Positions 20,388 to 32,639 of a stretch of DNA of 64,000 nt are shown here, in pieces. The DNA is taken from positions 7,909,122-7,973,121 of the forward strand of contig JABACO010000020.1 in assembly GCA_013339895.1 (NCBI GenBank), written 5' to 3'. The notes beneath the pieces were generated by a model, which searched no databases, was not told where the DNA came from, and worked only from the letters and a program-made list of their open reading frames with translations. Every line of letters begins with the position of its first letter. Within the stretch, counting starts at the first letter, position 1. The stretch comes from Ephydatia muelleri. Lineage: Eukaryota; Porifera; Demospongiae; Spongillida; Spongillidae. Position numbers and translations under genes: made by a program.

Positions 20388-21570
20388 AGTAGTACTCAAC
20401 ACTGATGCACACACACCTAGCAACAGTGATGAACACACACCTAGCAACACTGATGTACACACACTTAGCAACACTGATGCACACACACCTAGCAACTGTG
20501 ATGAACACACACACCTAGCAACATCGATGTACACGCACCTAGCAACACTGATGAACACACACCTAGCAAACACTGATGTACACACACCTAGCAACACTGA
20601 TGAACACACACCTAGCAACAGTGATGAACACACACCTAGCAACAGTGATGAACACACACCAAGCAACACTGATGCACACACACCTAGCAACACTGATGAA
20701 CACACACCTAGCAACACTGATGAACACACACCTAGCAACAGTGATGAACACACACCTAGCAACACTGATGCACACACACACCTAGCAACAGTGATGAACA
20801 CACACCTAGCAACACTGATGTACACACACCAAGCAACTGTGTTGCACACACACCTAGCAACACTGATGCACACACACCTAGCAACATCGATGTACACGCA
20901 CCTAGCAACACTGATGAACACACACCTAGCAACACTGATGCACACACACCTAGCAAATACTGATGTACACACACCAAGCAACAGTGTTGCACACACACCT
21001 AGCAACACTGATGCACACGCACCTAGCAACATCGATGTACACACACCTAGCAACACTGATGTACACACATCTAGCAACACTGATGAACACACACCTAGCA
21101 ACACTGATGTACACACACCTAGCAACACTGATGCACATGCACACACATAGAAACTACACACTAAGCTACACTGATGTACACACATCTAGCAACACTGATG
21201 CACACACACAAACATAGCAACACTGATGCACACACACAGACATACACACCAAGCAACACTGATGTACACACACCTAGCAACACTGATGTACACACACACA
21301 TAGAAACTACACACTAAGCTACACTGATGTACACACACCAAGCAACACTGATGTACACACACCTAGCAACACTGATGAACACACACCTAGCAACACTGAT
21401 GTACACACACCTAGCAACACTGATGCACATACACACACATAGAAACTACACACTAAGCTACACTGATGTACACACACCAGGCAACACTGATGTACACACA
21501 CAGATGCACACACACATACACACCAAGCAACACTGATGCACAAACACCAAGCAACACTGATGTAGACTAC
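20388..21570. repeat. 24-bp minisatellite, about 45-50 units
   Basis: Unit about cacacctagcaacactgatg plus aaca. Variants at the gat-n-aca position (gatgaaca, gatgtaca, gatgcaca, gttgcaca, catcgatgtacacg) recur in blocks. A longer module beginning tagaaactacacactaagct occurs at 21148, 21301 and 21440, giving a second level of repetition of about 140-153 bp. Because the unit is 8 codons long, both strands stay open over hundreds of codons; these ORFs are not genes. Confidence 0.95.
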
Positions 21571-22244
21571 TTGAACACTGATACACACAGACTAGCAACA
21601 TTGCACACATATCAGGCAACACAGACACAGGCAACAATAGATTAAATTGTGCTCTAAATCGAATGCACTTCAGAAAAGCACAAGTACATTGAATCTAGAA
21701 AACGGCACACACAAACAACTGACAGGAGCCACAACTGAGATTTTAAGTATCTCACTCTTTCAAAACCACGTAATTATAATCCAAACGACTACTTACGCGC
21801 AACGGAACGAGTTTCACCACTCCAAAGTGTCTTCCAACAGTTCTCATCATCTTCAAACTTACATAACGAAAAGTAGAACGCACAAAACACACACAGGATC
21901 GAATGACCTTGAAGTGCCTAAAAAATGGCGATTCAAATCGCGCGATCGCAACTAGGAATAATACGATGTTAAAAGAGAAACGAAAGTAAGTAGTTCAACC
22001 TCTTACCAAGCGAGAAAAGTAAAGTTGTCCATGCAAAAGTAGATTCGTCTGAACGCAGTTCGCGCGTCTTCACTAACGCTTTTTCAAACGCTTGGAGTCC
22101 AAATTCTATTCCTTCATTACGCGTACAATGATTATTTAGAAAGATGGCATTAAATTGTTAATAGCTACAATAGCATTCAACGAATTACGCCCTCGCGGAT
22201 CGGTAGAATGTAATTAGCATAGTTGTACAAAATGTGATACTTGT
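21571..22244. other. Non-coding, no gene seen
   Basis: Unique AT-rich sequence. One ORF (21647-21955) without recognisable motif. Confidence 0.4.
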
Positions 22245-22416
22245 ATACAGGCGTGTATAACAACCCTTATTTACACTGTGGTTTTTTTATTAGCACACAC
22301 TGCCGTTATACACAGTTATACACAATTATACGCAATGTGTATAACAAATACTGTATAACTACTTGTATAACAATGTTATACAGGTGAGTATAACAACCCT
22401 TTTTACACAGTGGTTG
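22245..22416. repeat. Pair of 37-bp direct repeats around a ttatacac-rich core
   Basis: tacaggcgtgtataacaacc and following at 22245, and tacaggtgagtataacaacc at 22380. Between them gttatac/gtataac occurs many times in both orientations, so the core can fold. Possibly a small miniature element; no target duplication identified. Confidence 0.6.
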
Positions 22417-22436
22417 TAGATGGTGGAGATGTCATG

Positions 22437-22654
22437 TTAACCCTTGAAGTGGGAAGGGCAGGTTTAGTGCCCAATATGAATCTATTACCAATGCCTGGAA
22501 ACCAATCATTATCAATAGCAGCTGCAAATTGGAACTAATTAAAAACATGATTTCCTTGGAGTACTCTATGAATTTCTCCCACTACATAAGACAGATGTGT
22601 TTGTGTACTCAATAGGTGTGAATAGTATATTACCATCTGCACTTCAAGGGTTAA
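22437..22654. mobile_element. TTAA-flanked miniature inverted-repeat element (218 bp)
   Basis: Ends TTAACCCTTGAAGTG (22437) and CACTTCAAGGGTTAA (to 22654): 15-bp inverted repeats including TTAA. TTAA duplication with CCC-type ends is characteristic of piggyBac; Kolobok elements also use TTAA. No coding sequence. Confidence 0.75.
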
Positions 22655-22710
22655 TTGTAAGCTACCACAAGGTGTGTAAGTACTTAAACCATGCCTCTGG
22701 TATAGTTATT

Positions 22711-22765
22711 GTATTTATGGCAATGTCTGGAAAGTGGCTAGAACCATTTTCCCAATGTCCCTGAG
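22711..22765 (+). repeat. Copy of a dispersed short repeat (atggcaatgtctggaaa)
   Basis: Shares ATGGCAATGTC.GGAAA and CCATT.TCCCAATGT with the reverse complement of 52961-53006 and 53119-53166. Origin unknown. Confidence 0.5.
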
Positions 22766-22900
22766 GCTTTATGTGTTGGCACCAATCTTGTTGTGATGAT
22801 AGCTTTGTCTAAAAAGCCAGAATCCTTTTCAGAGTGTATCACCCAAGCATACACGCATGTATGCACAAGGCACATTCACCTGTACACACAAGGCACACTA

Positions 22901-22941
22901 CACTGTGTGTGTGTATATTCTGTGTGTGTGTGTGTGTGTGT

Positions 22942-22978
<37 letters not shown>
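22901..22978. repeat. (GT)n microsatellite
   Basis: Near-pure GT run with one GA interruption. The ORFs across it are by-products. Confidence 0.9.
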
Positions 22979-22980
<2 letters not shown>

Positions 22981-22984
22981 GGCA

Positions 22985-24780
22985 AAAGGAATGAAAAATG
23001 TGTGTGTGGTACTATTTGTAGTAGGTTTTAGTTGTATGGGTGTGTTCAAAAGTTTCTCGCTTTTTGAAGTAGTCATATACTTATGCTTGGTAAGCGTGTG
23101 TTGTGTGCATGCCTTGTGTGTACATGGTGAGTGTGCCTTGTGCATACATAGAGGTACTTTTAGTGTGTGCCTTGTGTGTTACTTTTGTGTACATGGTGAG
23201 TGTGCCTAGTGCATGGTGAGTGTGTCTTGTGCATGCATGGTGAGTGTGCCTTGTGTGTAGTCATATAGTGGGTGCGTAAAGGTAAGTGTTCAGTGTACAT
23301 TGGTTGAGAATGCACACGGAAAGTAGGGATGTGATATGCGGTACTGTAATATATACACATGCATGTATATTGTTGGCAAGTATGGCAAGGTGCAGCATTG
23401 AGCATGATGCATTGAGAACTTGCAAATCTTAAGAGGTTTAGAGTGGACTTGTAAATAGGCTTACATTTGATTACAGATGTACTTGTATGGAAATCTACAT
23501 GAAGTTTATTGTGTATTGTGTTTTCTGTTGGTCTTCTGTGTGCTGCATAAACTCCTGCATTAAGTTTTTGTGCATGTTCCTCCAGGTTGTCATGGTACCT
23601 GACAGTGCTGATGTGGCAAGTATTTTTGATGTGAGAAATTTTTTATATCTTAGCCTTTGGTCTCCAGAAAAGGATAGGAGCACTGATTTACTGGTTATTT
23701 TCTGATGACACTGATATGATACACACATAAAGTGTTAGTGTTGTGCCTTATCAACATGCCCTGTTCTGATGTGCCTTTCCAATACCAGACCCTGCTGCAG
23801 AAAGCATTTGGGCCTAATAGTGCTTTTGGAGACTATGTGCTGCAGATCTGGTTAGTTACACCTTTCTTTTCTAAACTGATAGGAGTACTACATGTATGTT
23901 TGTATGTGCATGTGGTGTGTGAATGTGTGTGTGGTGTGTGCATATATGTGTAGCAGCGTCTGTATTCATGTAGGTTGTGTTGTGTTAGACATCCGAGGAC
24001 CTTGTGGCATAAGGAATATCAAATGTGTGCAGTATTGTTTGTAGTAGGTATTGATTGCATGGGTGTGTGCAGGTATGCGTATGTGTGAACGTTTGAGGCT
24101 TTTTGAAGTGGTGTGAAGGTTGGTGTAACATACAAGTGCATAGTTTGAGAAGGTTGAGAATGCAAATAGGGACGTGACAGGCAGTACTTATTAATTGCTA
24201 TGAACTTCCCCTTTGCAAATAGTTTTTAACATTCTCGTATTGGGTACCTTCAGTATAATTGCATAAACAATCCAATGCCCACCATGCCATGTGTCATATG
24301 AATTGATAACTACAAGTTCTTCACATGCATACTAATCTGGTTGCCATTATGAAACCTAAGAAAGCTGTTTGTGTAAGTGCAACAGTTTGCTTGCTATTTT
24401 ACCATATGTGTATATACGACATCATTATTCAATCTCCCCATTCATGTGGAAGTGAATAAATACAGATCTAGACCTGCATTAATTAAACAACCTTATAATT
24501 ACCTGATGAAGAGATACCATTGCTGCAAAAATCACTTCTCACTCTATTTTATTCACAAAGGCTCTTCCTTCTGCTTTGCTCCTACCTATCTTTCCACCTC
24601 CTCCCTCCTCCTTTTTCACCTATTTGTATTTTTGTGATGGTTATCTGTGAGCTTTTGAAAGCCAGCATTGGGTTTTTGTGTGTGTTTGCATTTATTCCTC
24701 CAGGTTGTCATGGCACTAGGCAGTGCTGATGTTAAAAGTATTTTGCTGTGTGAGAAAAAGTTTCTCTGTACAAGTACAGT
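22985..24780. repeat. Diverged segmental tandem duplication (period about 1.0-1.1 kb)
   Basis: Landmarks repeat in the same order. tttgtagtaggt is at 23016 and 24038. cttttt-gaagt lies about 60 bp further on in both. gttgagaatgca is at about 23303 and 24149. ccaggttgtcatgg is at 23582 and 24701, followed by cagtgctgatgt. The second landmark set lies about 1.02-1.12 kb downstream. A third weak copy of parts is near 26500. No coding function recognised. GTG-rich minisatellite-like sequence lies at 23090-23270. Confidence 0.65.
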
Positions 24781-24783
24781 TGC

Positions 24784-25349
24784 TTAACTCTTTGAACGCC
24801 AAGTGCGAACATGCATGCCTGCACACACAACCGTTACACCATTCATGCAGGATTTAGATATTGCGTGCACAAATGTGTTGATCAGTCACAACTCAATGAT
24901 GCATGCATATGCTTGCTGCATTTGTAACCTTATAAGTCCATGTACAAAGTAATTATGTTTCTTCTGACACTGGCTAAATAACTCCATTATTCAGATGACC
25001 TCACTTGACTTCACTAATGCATCACTTCAATACTCCAAGAACAGGAATGCGTAGCCTAGATCAGTGTAGTATATCATATCTGTTCACTCCCTTTTTTGCA
25101 TGTTTGCATTATGGGTTGTTGCAACAATTGGCCAGCGGGTTATAATGGACACTCAAAATGTACTTACAACCGGGACCACATATGTTCAAACATTTGTATG
25201 ACTATGGGGTTACATCCATGCCAGTAATGCACTTGCATGCATATTGAAAGTGATTTTGATCAACACATAGTACTGCATGAATGGTGAGGCAGATAATTCT
25301 CGTTTTGTGAACATGCATGTTTATATGCACTTGGCGTTCAAAGAGTTAA
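24784..25349. mobile_element. TTAA-flanked miniature inverted-repeat element (566 bp)
   Basis: Ends TTAACTCTTTGAACGCCAAG (24784) and the reverse complement at 25330-25349; the inverted repeat is 23 bp and perfect. TTAA at both borders fits piggyBac or Kolobok. Its TIR differs from that of 22437-22654, so it is a different family. No ORF of note inside. Confidence 0.85.
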
Positions 25350-26254
25350 TGAAATACAGTGCAATGAAAGTATACGGATGTTATAGAAATTATATGAAAT
25401 ATAACAGTACCTGTATGTGTGAGATGGTAAATGTATGATATGATGTGATTGTGTGAGTCATAAGTTGCTTGTGAGATATGGCTGTCAGAATAAGTGGAAA
25501 TATTTAAAGTGTTGTACTGTAGCTTCACACTGGAGTAAATGTAATGGGAATCTGGTCCTAACTGATACAAATGATACGTGACTGTTGATAACTGGATTGC
25601 ATTTAGCAATTCCCATTTGTATGTAGATTTTTTTGCTTCACTGTTAGTTGCTGCTGTATGAAAATCCTTACCATCCGACCTTTATATTGGAAGTAGCTAT
25701 GTTTTTGCAAGCAATCTTCTTTGTATGCATGAAGAACTTTAATTATAATGACCCTAGGTTAAGGGGACATGTTTAATTCGGATGTGGGGTGAAGGTACAT
25801 GTATGTAGAGGGGACTAGTATGTAATCATGTAATGTAGACAGCTTGGATCCGGAGCTCATGCCAACAACATGATCACTTAAAATAGTATGTACAGTAATC
25901 ATCACTGTGACAAGTATAATAATACCCATTTGTCTTGGAATTTACTACCAACAGCTTTTCAGAGATTAAAACATCTGATTTAGTAGTATAAATTGAATAT
26001 CAGAGTGCTCATGAATTGTTACATCTATACAGTATCACTAGAATGAGTACTACTGCGTTTCTCTGTAGCCTCATGCAGAGATGGAGATATGAAGTTAGTA
26101 TCCACGTACAGGAACACCAGTGCTGATTGCTGTCAACCAGGAGACTCCTCCTACAGTATGCAATATTCGTGCACAAAATTTGTCTTAAGTTATCTCCATT
26201 TGTCCTGATGCTGTCCAAACTCCATATCTTGCAGCTTAACTTTGTTTCACTCCA
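25350..26254. other. Non-coding, no gene seen
   Basis: AT-rich. The only ORFs have no motif. A gttgtcatgg-like remnant of the dispersed repeat begins near 26085. Confidence 0.4.
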
Positions 26255-26380
26255 TTTTGTTTCACTGAGATTGCAAACTCAATCAACATGCCCTGTGCTG
26301 ATGCGTCTAAAATACCAGGGCCCAGCTGTATCTGCATGGGCCACGTCGTGGTGGTGGAGACAAAGTGCTGCAATTGTAGT
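26255..26380. repeat. Dispersed repeat, copy 1
   Basis: About 125 bp almost identical to 53664-53789, including tcaacatgccctgtgctgat and cagctgtatctgcatgggcc. Shorter parts recur near 23750. Not recognised. Confidence 0.8.
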
Positions 26381-26399
26381 TTGATGCATTTCTTATGTG

Positions 26400-26406
26400 C
26401 ATGCGT

Positions 26407-26437
<31 letters not shown>

Positions 26438-26440
26438 GTG
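26400..26440. repeat. (GT)n followed by a G homopolymer
   Basis: About ten GT units then about 17 G (26422-26439), interrupted by one T. Length uncertain in any assembly. Confidence 0.8.
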
Positions 26441-26719
26441 GAGGGATTACTGTGTGCACGTGGGTAGGCATCGGAGACACCTATACATGTATAGTGGGAT
26501 ACGTAATATCACAAATTTGTGCGCCGTATTATTTGTAATTGCATAGATGTTTATAGTTTTACGTTTGCGGGATCTTGTGAAGCGTAAAGTGTAACGTGGG
26601 AGAGTTGAAGAATGCAGTTTGAATACGACTGAATGCATTCATTACTTCCTCATGATTGTGTATTATTTAAGGCAAAACACTCTGGCTAAGTTCATTGCTA
26701 GGCTGCAGCAATATTGAGT

Positions 26720-29700
26720 ATGAAGAAGCAAAACTACTCACTGCTCTGGACCGTCGCCTTTCATTTGACACTGTCCGCGATCTGTGTGACGGCAAACACG
26801 CTCTACAGAAAGGACGGAGATGTGGAGCTTTCCATCACTGGTGAAAATGATGGGACGATCGGAAATGAGCTCATCTCTGCGGATTTGGAAGACGAAAACA
26901 GCGTTCATGGAGAGTACATTGATCAGGAAAGAGTTTGCCTCATCGATGGTTAGTTTGGGTGCATTGTGCATGCATTACGTACAAAAGTCAGTGCCATGGA
27001 TGCATAGCGCATGTGAAACTAGCATCATATCTACATTGCGAGCATTGTAACGTGTTTATCGGTGAACTAATTGCTCATTTGACTGTTGCTATGAACGATA
27101 TTGCACATTTCTCTATATGGCATCATTGTGCCCTTGCTCCCTGCATGGTGCGTGCAAAGCAATAAAAACGTAACAAAGATAAACAGAGCGAACATTTTTA
27201 GTAAAATCATGAATTCTGTCAGACGCGTTTATTCCCAGCCGGGGGGACGCACAATTTCGTGGCGCGGTACATACAGGGTTGAGAAGCAAAAATTGTAACC
27301 AGCGCCATTATTGATACATGTACTTTAAAAACTATGTATGCGTGTCAGCAGTATACATCATCAGGCGGATTAGGGTATGTAACCTTTAAAAACCAATCGA
27401 TTTCTCAGCTTTATAGCAACTTAAACAAATCAGTTATTACAAGCAGGAAATGGCGATTAGTGCATAAAAAATTTGCCAGCGATTACATAGATTTTTGAGG
27501 TTTTCCGATTTTAATATTAGCACGTAAATCACAGTTACTCAGTTCAGTTTCTTTCTTTCTAGATGCCATTCATTTTTAGTTGATCGGACATGCAGATGTT
27601 TAGCCGGCATAATATAAACTAAACCACTTTAGGCATACGATTTATTCTGATAATGAGATTTATATTGTTTGGCTCAACTGACAAGTCGTTACTCGTTAGT
27701 GGCTCTTGCCTGTTTCAAATAGCATGCTCCAAAGTGGCAAGAACAGAATCAAACAACCATCATAGGAATGTCAGTACGACAAAGCCGCCAACCAGGACTT
27801 GTAGGATATCATAGCCGATCGTCAGGAAAATAGTTAGTCTGGGTACCCGATTGATGGTGGCCGTACCATCAGTCGGGTACCCACACCAGAAAAGGGTGTG
27901 CCTAAGTATTTAGTGCGCTGGAAAAGATTTGGGCCTGAAGATGACACCTGGGAACCTATAGAACACTTATATGTACAGGAAGCTCGTTTCGTTGAGGAAT
28001 GGAAAGTTTTAACGTGAGCTTGCAAACATCTACTACATATACCCTGGTCGAACTAATGTGCCATGCCCGTGCACCCATGCTTGTTAAGTATTGATTGTTT
28101 TTCTTTGATTGCGTTAAACCTGCTATATTAATTGCCGTATATCTGAGAAAAACGAAGGGCGTGTAAAGTTATTCTAATTTTCTGCATAGGAATATCCATT
28201 AATCGCAACTAAGAAAAACATAATCGGTTATCTCGACTAAATCGGTAATCTGCTATTCTGCTAAATGCATAGGCGACCGAATAGATGTACATGTAGGAAC
28301 TAAAAAAAGGATACACAGCCTAATGCAGGGGCGTATAACACCCAATCGATTTTGGCATTTTTAATTTGCCAGCGATTACCTAGGTATTAGAGGTTTTTCC
28401 ACTTTTTATATATATGCATCCGGTCTTATCTACATGTAATTGTTACTGTATACTGCCGTAAAAACACCCGTATCTACATGTGTATCAAAACTCAAATCAT
28501 GCACCAGAAGTTCGCAGGAAAAAAAAAGAACAGTGATTTATGTCATACTGTATCGGTCAATAAAAACATCTAAGTTTGTACGAAGATATGGCTTCCTGTT
28601 TTATGTTATGTTATGTGTTTATGTTTTGTTTTTTAAGAATATAAAACAGACACAGTACTGAACATGTATGTGTGCTTTAATTTCAATAGTGATGCCATGG
28701 TGTATAGCGATCATTGTAAGTTAGTGGTACAGTGTCTGCATTAGCTTCCTCAATTTCATCACCATTTTTTTCCCGCAGAGACCTTCGCAGCGTCATTTAT
28801 TATGCTTATTAAAACTAAGATATGCATGCGTGCGCAAGAACGATGCTTACACTACGTTCCTACACTATTAACACATGAAGGTGCCGATGGTCGGCTTCGT
28901 CTTAAAAATTAGTTCTGTTCAGTGCGACCATCGTAGTACGAAGACAAACGGAGATGTTTTTATTGACCGATACTGTAAATATATAAGCTTTACTCATCAT
29001 ACATAGGTCTAAATAAGAGTCTTGGATAATTGGATTTGCTCATACAAATTGTTCGACTACGATTTCAGGGTCTACCAGTTAATGCAAGGACACTAGTAAT
29101 TATGAGCCAACGATGTTGTAAGCCTAGCTCCGAAGAACGTTCCGCTTCTAAACCATTGCGTTAAGTAACCTCTCGCATGCACTAATCGAGTCTACGGTAC
29201 AACTAGTGTACGGCAGATGTACAACAGCGAATAAAATCATTAAGTACATAATACAGCAGGTTTCAATCATTAGAAATACAACGAGGGATTTAATTGGACA
29301 AGTGCTTAATTTGTCCGATAGTTTAGTCTGTTACGTGCTAGCTACGATGATAAAATTTGCATTGCTTAATCAAGAAATGCAATTTTTAATTCTTGTTTTG
29401 CGCGTCACTTTAAAAAACGAGTACACCTATGTACTTTTTGATGTGTTTTCCGCGTGAGAGATTTTATTCCAGAGCTTTGTGCCACACTAGTCTCGTCCCC
29501 AGACCTGTAAAGAATTATGCTTTAATGCTTGCGTAAGCTGATTTGGGGACGAGAGTATCAACTTTTTGTGGTAGCTGATAGATTATAATCTTCTAGATGT
29601 TAGAATAGTTTGGAATGATAACCCATGCAGTTTGTGTGGTGAATGGAATTGTAATGGGGTTGTATACTGATCCTGGAGTAACTATTCTACAGTGGGATCG

Positions 29701-29996
29701 AAAGTATTACAGTGGGATAAAAATGTTGAGGTTTTTTTTTTTGCCGATGGTTTAAAGCTTCTGAAACTAATAGTCGCATGAAAGGGCACCATAACGGTGG
29801 AAATGTTTGTTTTGCTTGAAAGACAAATAGTTGTTATTGTGCCCAATTGATGATGTGGGATCCCTATTTCACTATCGGGTATCCAAATCGCTAGTAAAGT
29901 GGGGCATGCGGGGGGCCCAATTCCCTTGCGGTATTAGGCCGGCCGGAGCCCCAAATTGCTAGGGGAAATGGGTTCGTGAGGGGGATCTGTTTTAAA

Positions 29997-30030
<34 letters not shown>

Positions 30031-31270
30031 AGTATATGTCGCTACCATACCGGTAAGCGCGGGCAAGGACAAAGTTTATCGGTAGTTGACCCTATACCGG
30101 TATGTACATGTATACGTTGAACGTTTTAGATCTAAAATGGCAATTATAAGAGTTTGTTGCGTGGGTCGAAAGTACACCACTCAATCTAGTTATGTTACTT
30201 TTGAACTGCACTCATCGTCCCATGCTATAACACGTCTTGGCATTTGTCATGCATGTATATCTGAGATTTGGTATCACTTGAATGACTGCTTTCTCTTTTT
30301 CAATGCAGCTTATCGTCAATGCAGGAATGCAAATAGAAACATAGGTGTGTACGGGATGGTATGAACATACTTGTACTTTTGTGCGCATATGCATGGCGCT
30401 GGAGATGCATGATGCTGACTTATGTATGCACCTGCCTTTATATATCCATTCCCCAACACGGGCGTCTACACGGCCGGCTCTTTGTCTGGTGATTTCAAAC
30501 AAAAGCAAGTTTCCTACCTGCTAGTCCTGTATTGGCTCGTGGCAATCTAATAGGTGTGCTCCATGGAACGACTGGCAACTACAAGCTTTCATTTGATATT
30601 GTCCCCAGAAGTACCGTTTCTGGTTGGGGCAACATTTTTCATTTTACTACTGGCAATGGAGGCCAAACTTTTGGAATCCATGCTCCAGGTTTGTGGTTTT
30701 TTCCTGGTACTACCAAACTGCACTGCTTCATAGGCGATTCGTCTGACAATTACCGGAACTTTGCCATTAACCCACATCATGAACTACCTCTTAACGTCCA
30801 TACCAAGGTGACACTGGAGTGCAATGGACCTAGTGTAAAGCTGACTGTGGGAGGACATGTATACACTGCAGTGCAACCTAATCATCGTTTTGCGGGCAAG
30901 CTTCTGGTCTATGCTGGTAATACTTATGAACAGAATGCAAACGCGGAGATAAATGGTTTCGAATACGAGATCCTCCCTGCGACCAAAGCTAAAGCTGGTA
31001 CGTGTACAGATGTGCAAACTGTGTTACACATATACTGCACAGTATTACACCAAGCATGGAAGGTCACAAACATATTACATGCATTCATGCATGCCAATGA
31101 TTGCGTGCTAATTTCTATGTCTACATCAGTTGTGCCATCATGCATTCATTATGCATCACACGTTTCTTTTTTCTCTTTTTGTTCAAGATGTCGCTTTACT
31201 GAGTGACATGCAAGTACAGACTCCAAAGGACGAGACGAGCATACTTCACCGTGAGAACGAGGACAACTGA
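26720..31270 (+). CDS. Secreted protein with a jellyroll/lectin-like domain
   Basis: Exons 26720-26948, 30309-30344, 30506-30997 and 31188-31270 join in consistent phase 1. The ATG at 26720 opens a signal peptide (Lys residues, then [18 protein letters not shown]). An acidic propeptide-like stretch follows. The large exon encodes about 160 residues with [47 protein letters not shown] and [10 protein letters not shown], the alternating pattern of a concanavalin/LamG-like beta sandwich of secreted invertebrate lectins. A short hydrophilic tail ends at TGA 31268-31270. The 36-bp second exon is the least certain part. The first intron is about 3.4 kb and holds a chromodomain fragment and a miniature element. 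Carbohydrate binding is inference from fold type. Confidence 0.7.
27841..27882. repeat. Perfect-length hairpin (17-bp arms)
   Basis: gggtacccgattgatgg and ccatcagtcgggtaccc with an 8-bp loop and one mismatch. It lies at the start of the chromodomain fragment. Confidence 0.75.
27883..28017 (+). pseudogene. Chromodomain fragment
   Basis: [20 protein letters not shown] followed by EHL and VEEWKVL then TGA at 28015. The aromatic-cage residues of the C-terminal half (W, W) are present; the first beta strand with the N-terminal aromatic is missing. It could be the end of a chromovirus-type Ty3/gypsy integrase or of a CBX-like exon. It lies in the first intron of the secreted-protein gene with no RT or integrase beside it. 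Confidence 0.7.
28018..28547. other. Intronic, no gene seen
   Basis: AT-rich; nothing recognised. Confidence 0.4.
28548..28975. mobile_element. TA-flanked miniature inverted-repeat element (428 bp), Tc1/mariner-like
   Basis: Ends CTGTATCGGTCAATAAAAAC (28548) and its inverse GTTTTTATTGACCGATACTG (to 28975) match over about 24 bp with one change, continuing in imperfect form to GTACGAAGA. TA lies on both sides (28546-28547 and 28976-28977), the mariner-type target duplication. No transposase. Confidence 0.8.
28976..30308. other. Intronic stretch with a short inverted repeat and a long G-run
   Basis: cactagtctcgtccccagac at 29487 has an inverse ggggacgagag at 29544. A run of about 33 G ends at 30029. 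ORFs at 29206 and 30086 have no motif. Confidence 0.5.
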
Positions 31271-31569
31271 ACTGTGATGCGACTTGACATCTACGTGGTC
31301 CAGTAGTTGTATTGCTGTATCTAGTAGACCCTAGCTCTTTCGTTGTTGATAGTATAGATTACGTCCCAGTGCACTGAAATGTACGGTCTCGTGGGTGGAT
31401 ATTGCTGCGTGCTGATATGCATCTGTAAGTAGAACACTTACATCTTCACTCATCTATCATTCGTGCTGAACGCCCGGTTGCATAATAATAATTTCCAGTC
31501 AAATCGCGAGTTCTTTTCTAGCTGAGTCTCAACGGCCAACGCGAGGGTTTTGACCTGCTGATGCAAATC

Positions 31570-31575
31570 AATAAA
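31570..31575 (+). terminator. Polyadenylation signal of the secreted-protein gene
   Basis: aataaa 300 bp after the stop codon, followed by a T-rich stretch. Confidence 0.6.
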
Positions 31576-32194
31576 GTTGTTTTTTGTTTATCAAAGTGAT
31601 GGTTTAATGTGTATGTTTTCTGATTTGATCAGGACTTCCCTCTCATGCACTGATGTTCCAGATATACAAATTCAGGCAGTGGATGACACAATTGATGTGC
31701 GGGCATGAATAATTTTTGCAATCCATTGTCTGCGACTACACACGAATTGCAATTGCCCAAGGTATTACACACAAAATGCATGCATGGAATAGTAAAACTC
31801 TTCCAAATTGAGCTCTGTATGAAATCACACAGCAGTAGAGTGAAAAATCCAAGGATACACATCAATACATTGATATGCCAAGCCTCAAAGTAAATCACTA
31901 TGAATAGATTGTTGAAAAAGTTCAACGAGCATTGGTACCCTCAAGAAAAGAGAGCTCACGTACTGAAAGGCATTAACTTGCAAAAATATGTATTACTCAC
32001 AAATAACACTACAGCTAGCTGCATACATGCACCACTGCACCATTGTAAAGCATATCATTGAGATATGTATAACTAAACTCTGCATTCCCAATTAAGCAAC
32101 ACGCTAGCAGCATAACCTGGTAATGAATTCTCTGCTGCTGATTTGTTATAGCATTTAATTAGTGTATCAATCTCCACCCCAGAGGATGCTGGTG
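31576..32194. other. Non-coding, no gene seen
   Basis: AT-rich unique sequence. The opposing ORFs around 31629-31925 have no known motif. Confidence 0.4.
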
Positions 32195-32345
32195 TGAATG
32201 GTATTCATTCTGGCTAAGTTCATAAAAAGCCAAAGCATACATGATAGAAGCAAAACTCTTTGCTGCTCTGGATAGTGCATAATATGTGACACTGTCACGA
32301 TCCTTGTGACCGCGAACACGCTTTTCAGATATGTGAAGGCTTCAT
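32195..32345 (+). pseudogene. Degenerate copy of exon 1 of the secreted-protein gene
   Basis: ctggctaagttcat, then aagcaaaactctttgctgct and tgacactgtc..gatc..tgtgac repeat the order of 26681-26800 (ctggctaagttcat, aagcaaaactactcactgct, tgacactgtccgcgatctgtgtgac). Several indels and stops are present. It shows that at least the first exon was duplicated downstream of the gene. Confidence 0.75.
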
Positions 32346-32639
32346 CTAACAAAGCTCTTCTCTACGGACTAGCACATGACTTCTATATGCCACCACCTGT
32401 TCTTGTCCAAGGGGAGAGACACTACCATGCAAGATCACTGGCATCTGTATCCAATATGAATGGCAATGTATAAGGCTAGAATCGGTGCCCTTGTCAGTCA
32501 ACTACGAAGATTTTTGAAAGCTTATTGACACTTGCAGTCCATTGAAGTTTACAACATGTTCCGTTTTAGCGATGCAGTGGCTGAGCTACTTCAGCAAATC
32601 CCTGAATGAACCTTAATTCTGCATGTTATTATTTGCAAA

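Noticed and set aside
20226-21185. Long open frames on both strands (up to 319 residues) across the 24-bp repeat
   Set aside because: The unit is 24 bp, a multiple of three and without stops, so all copies stay open. Composition is purely repeat-derived and both strands are open.
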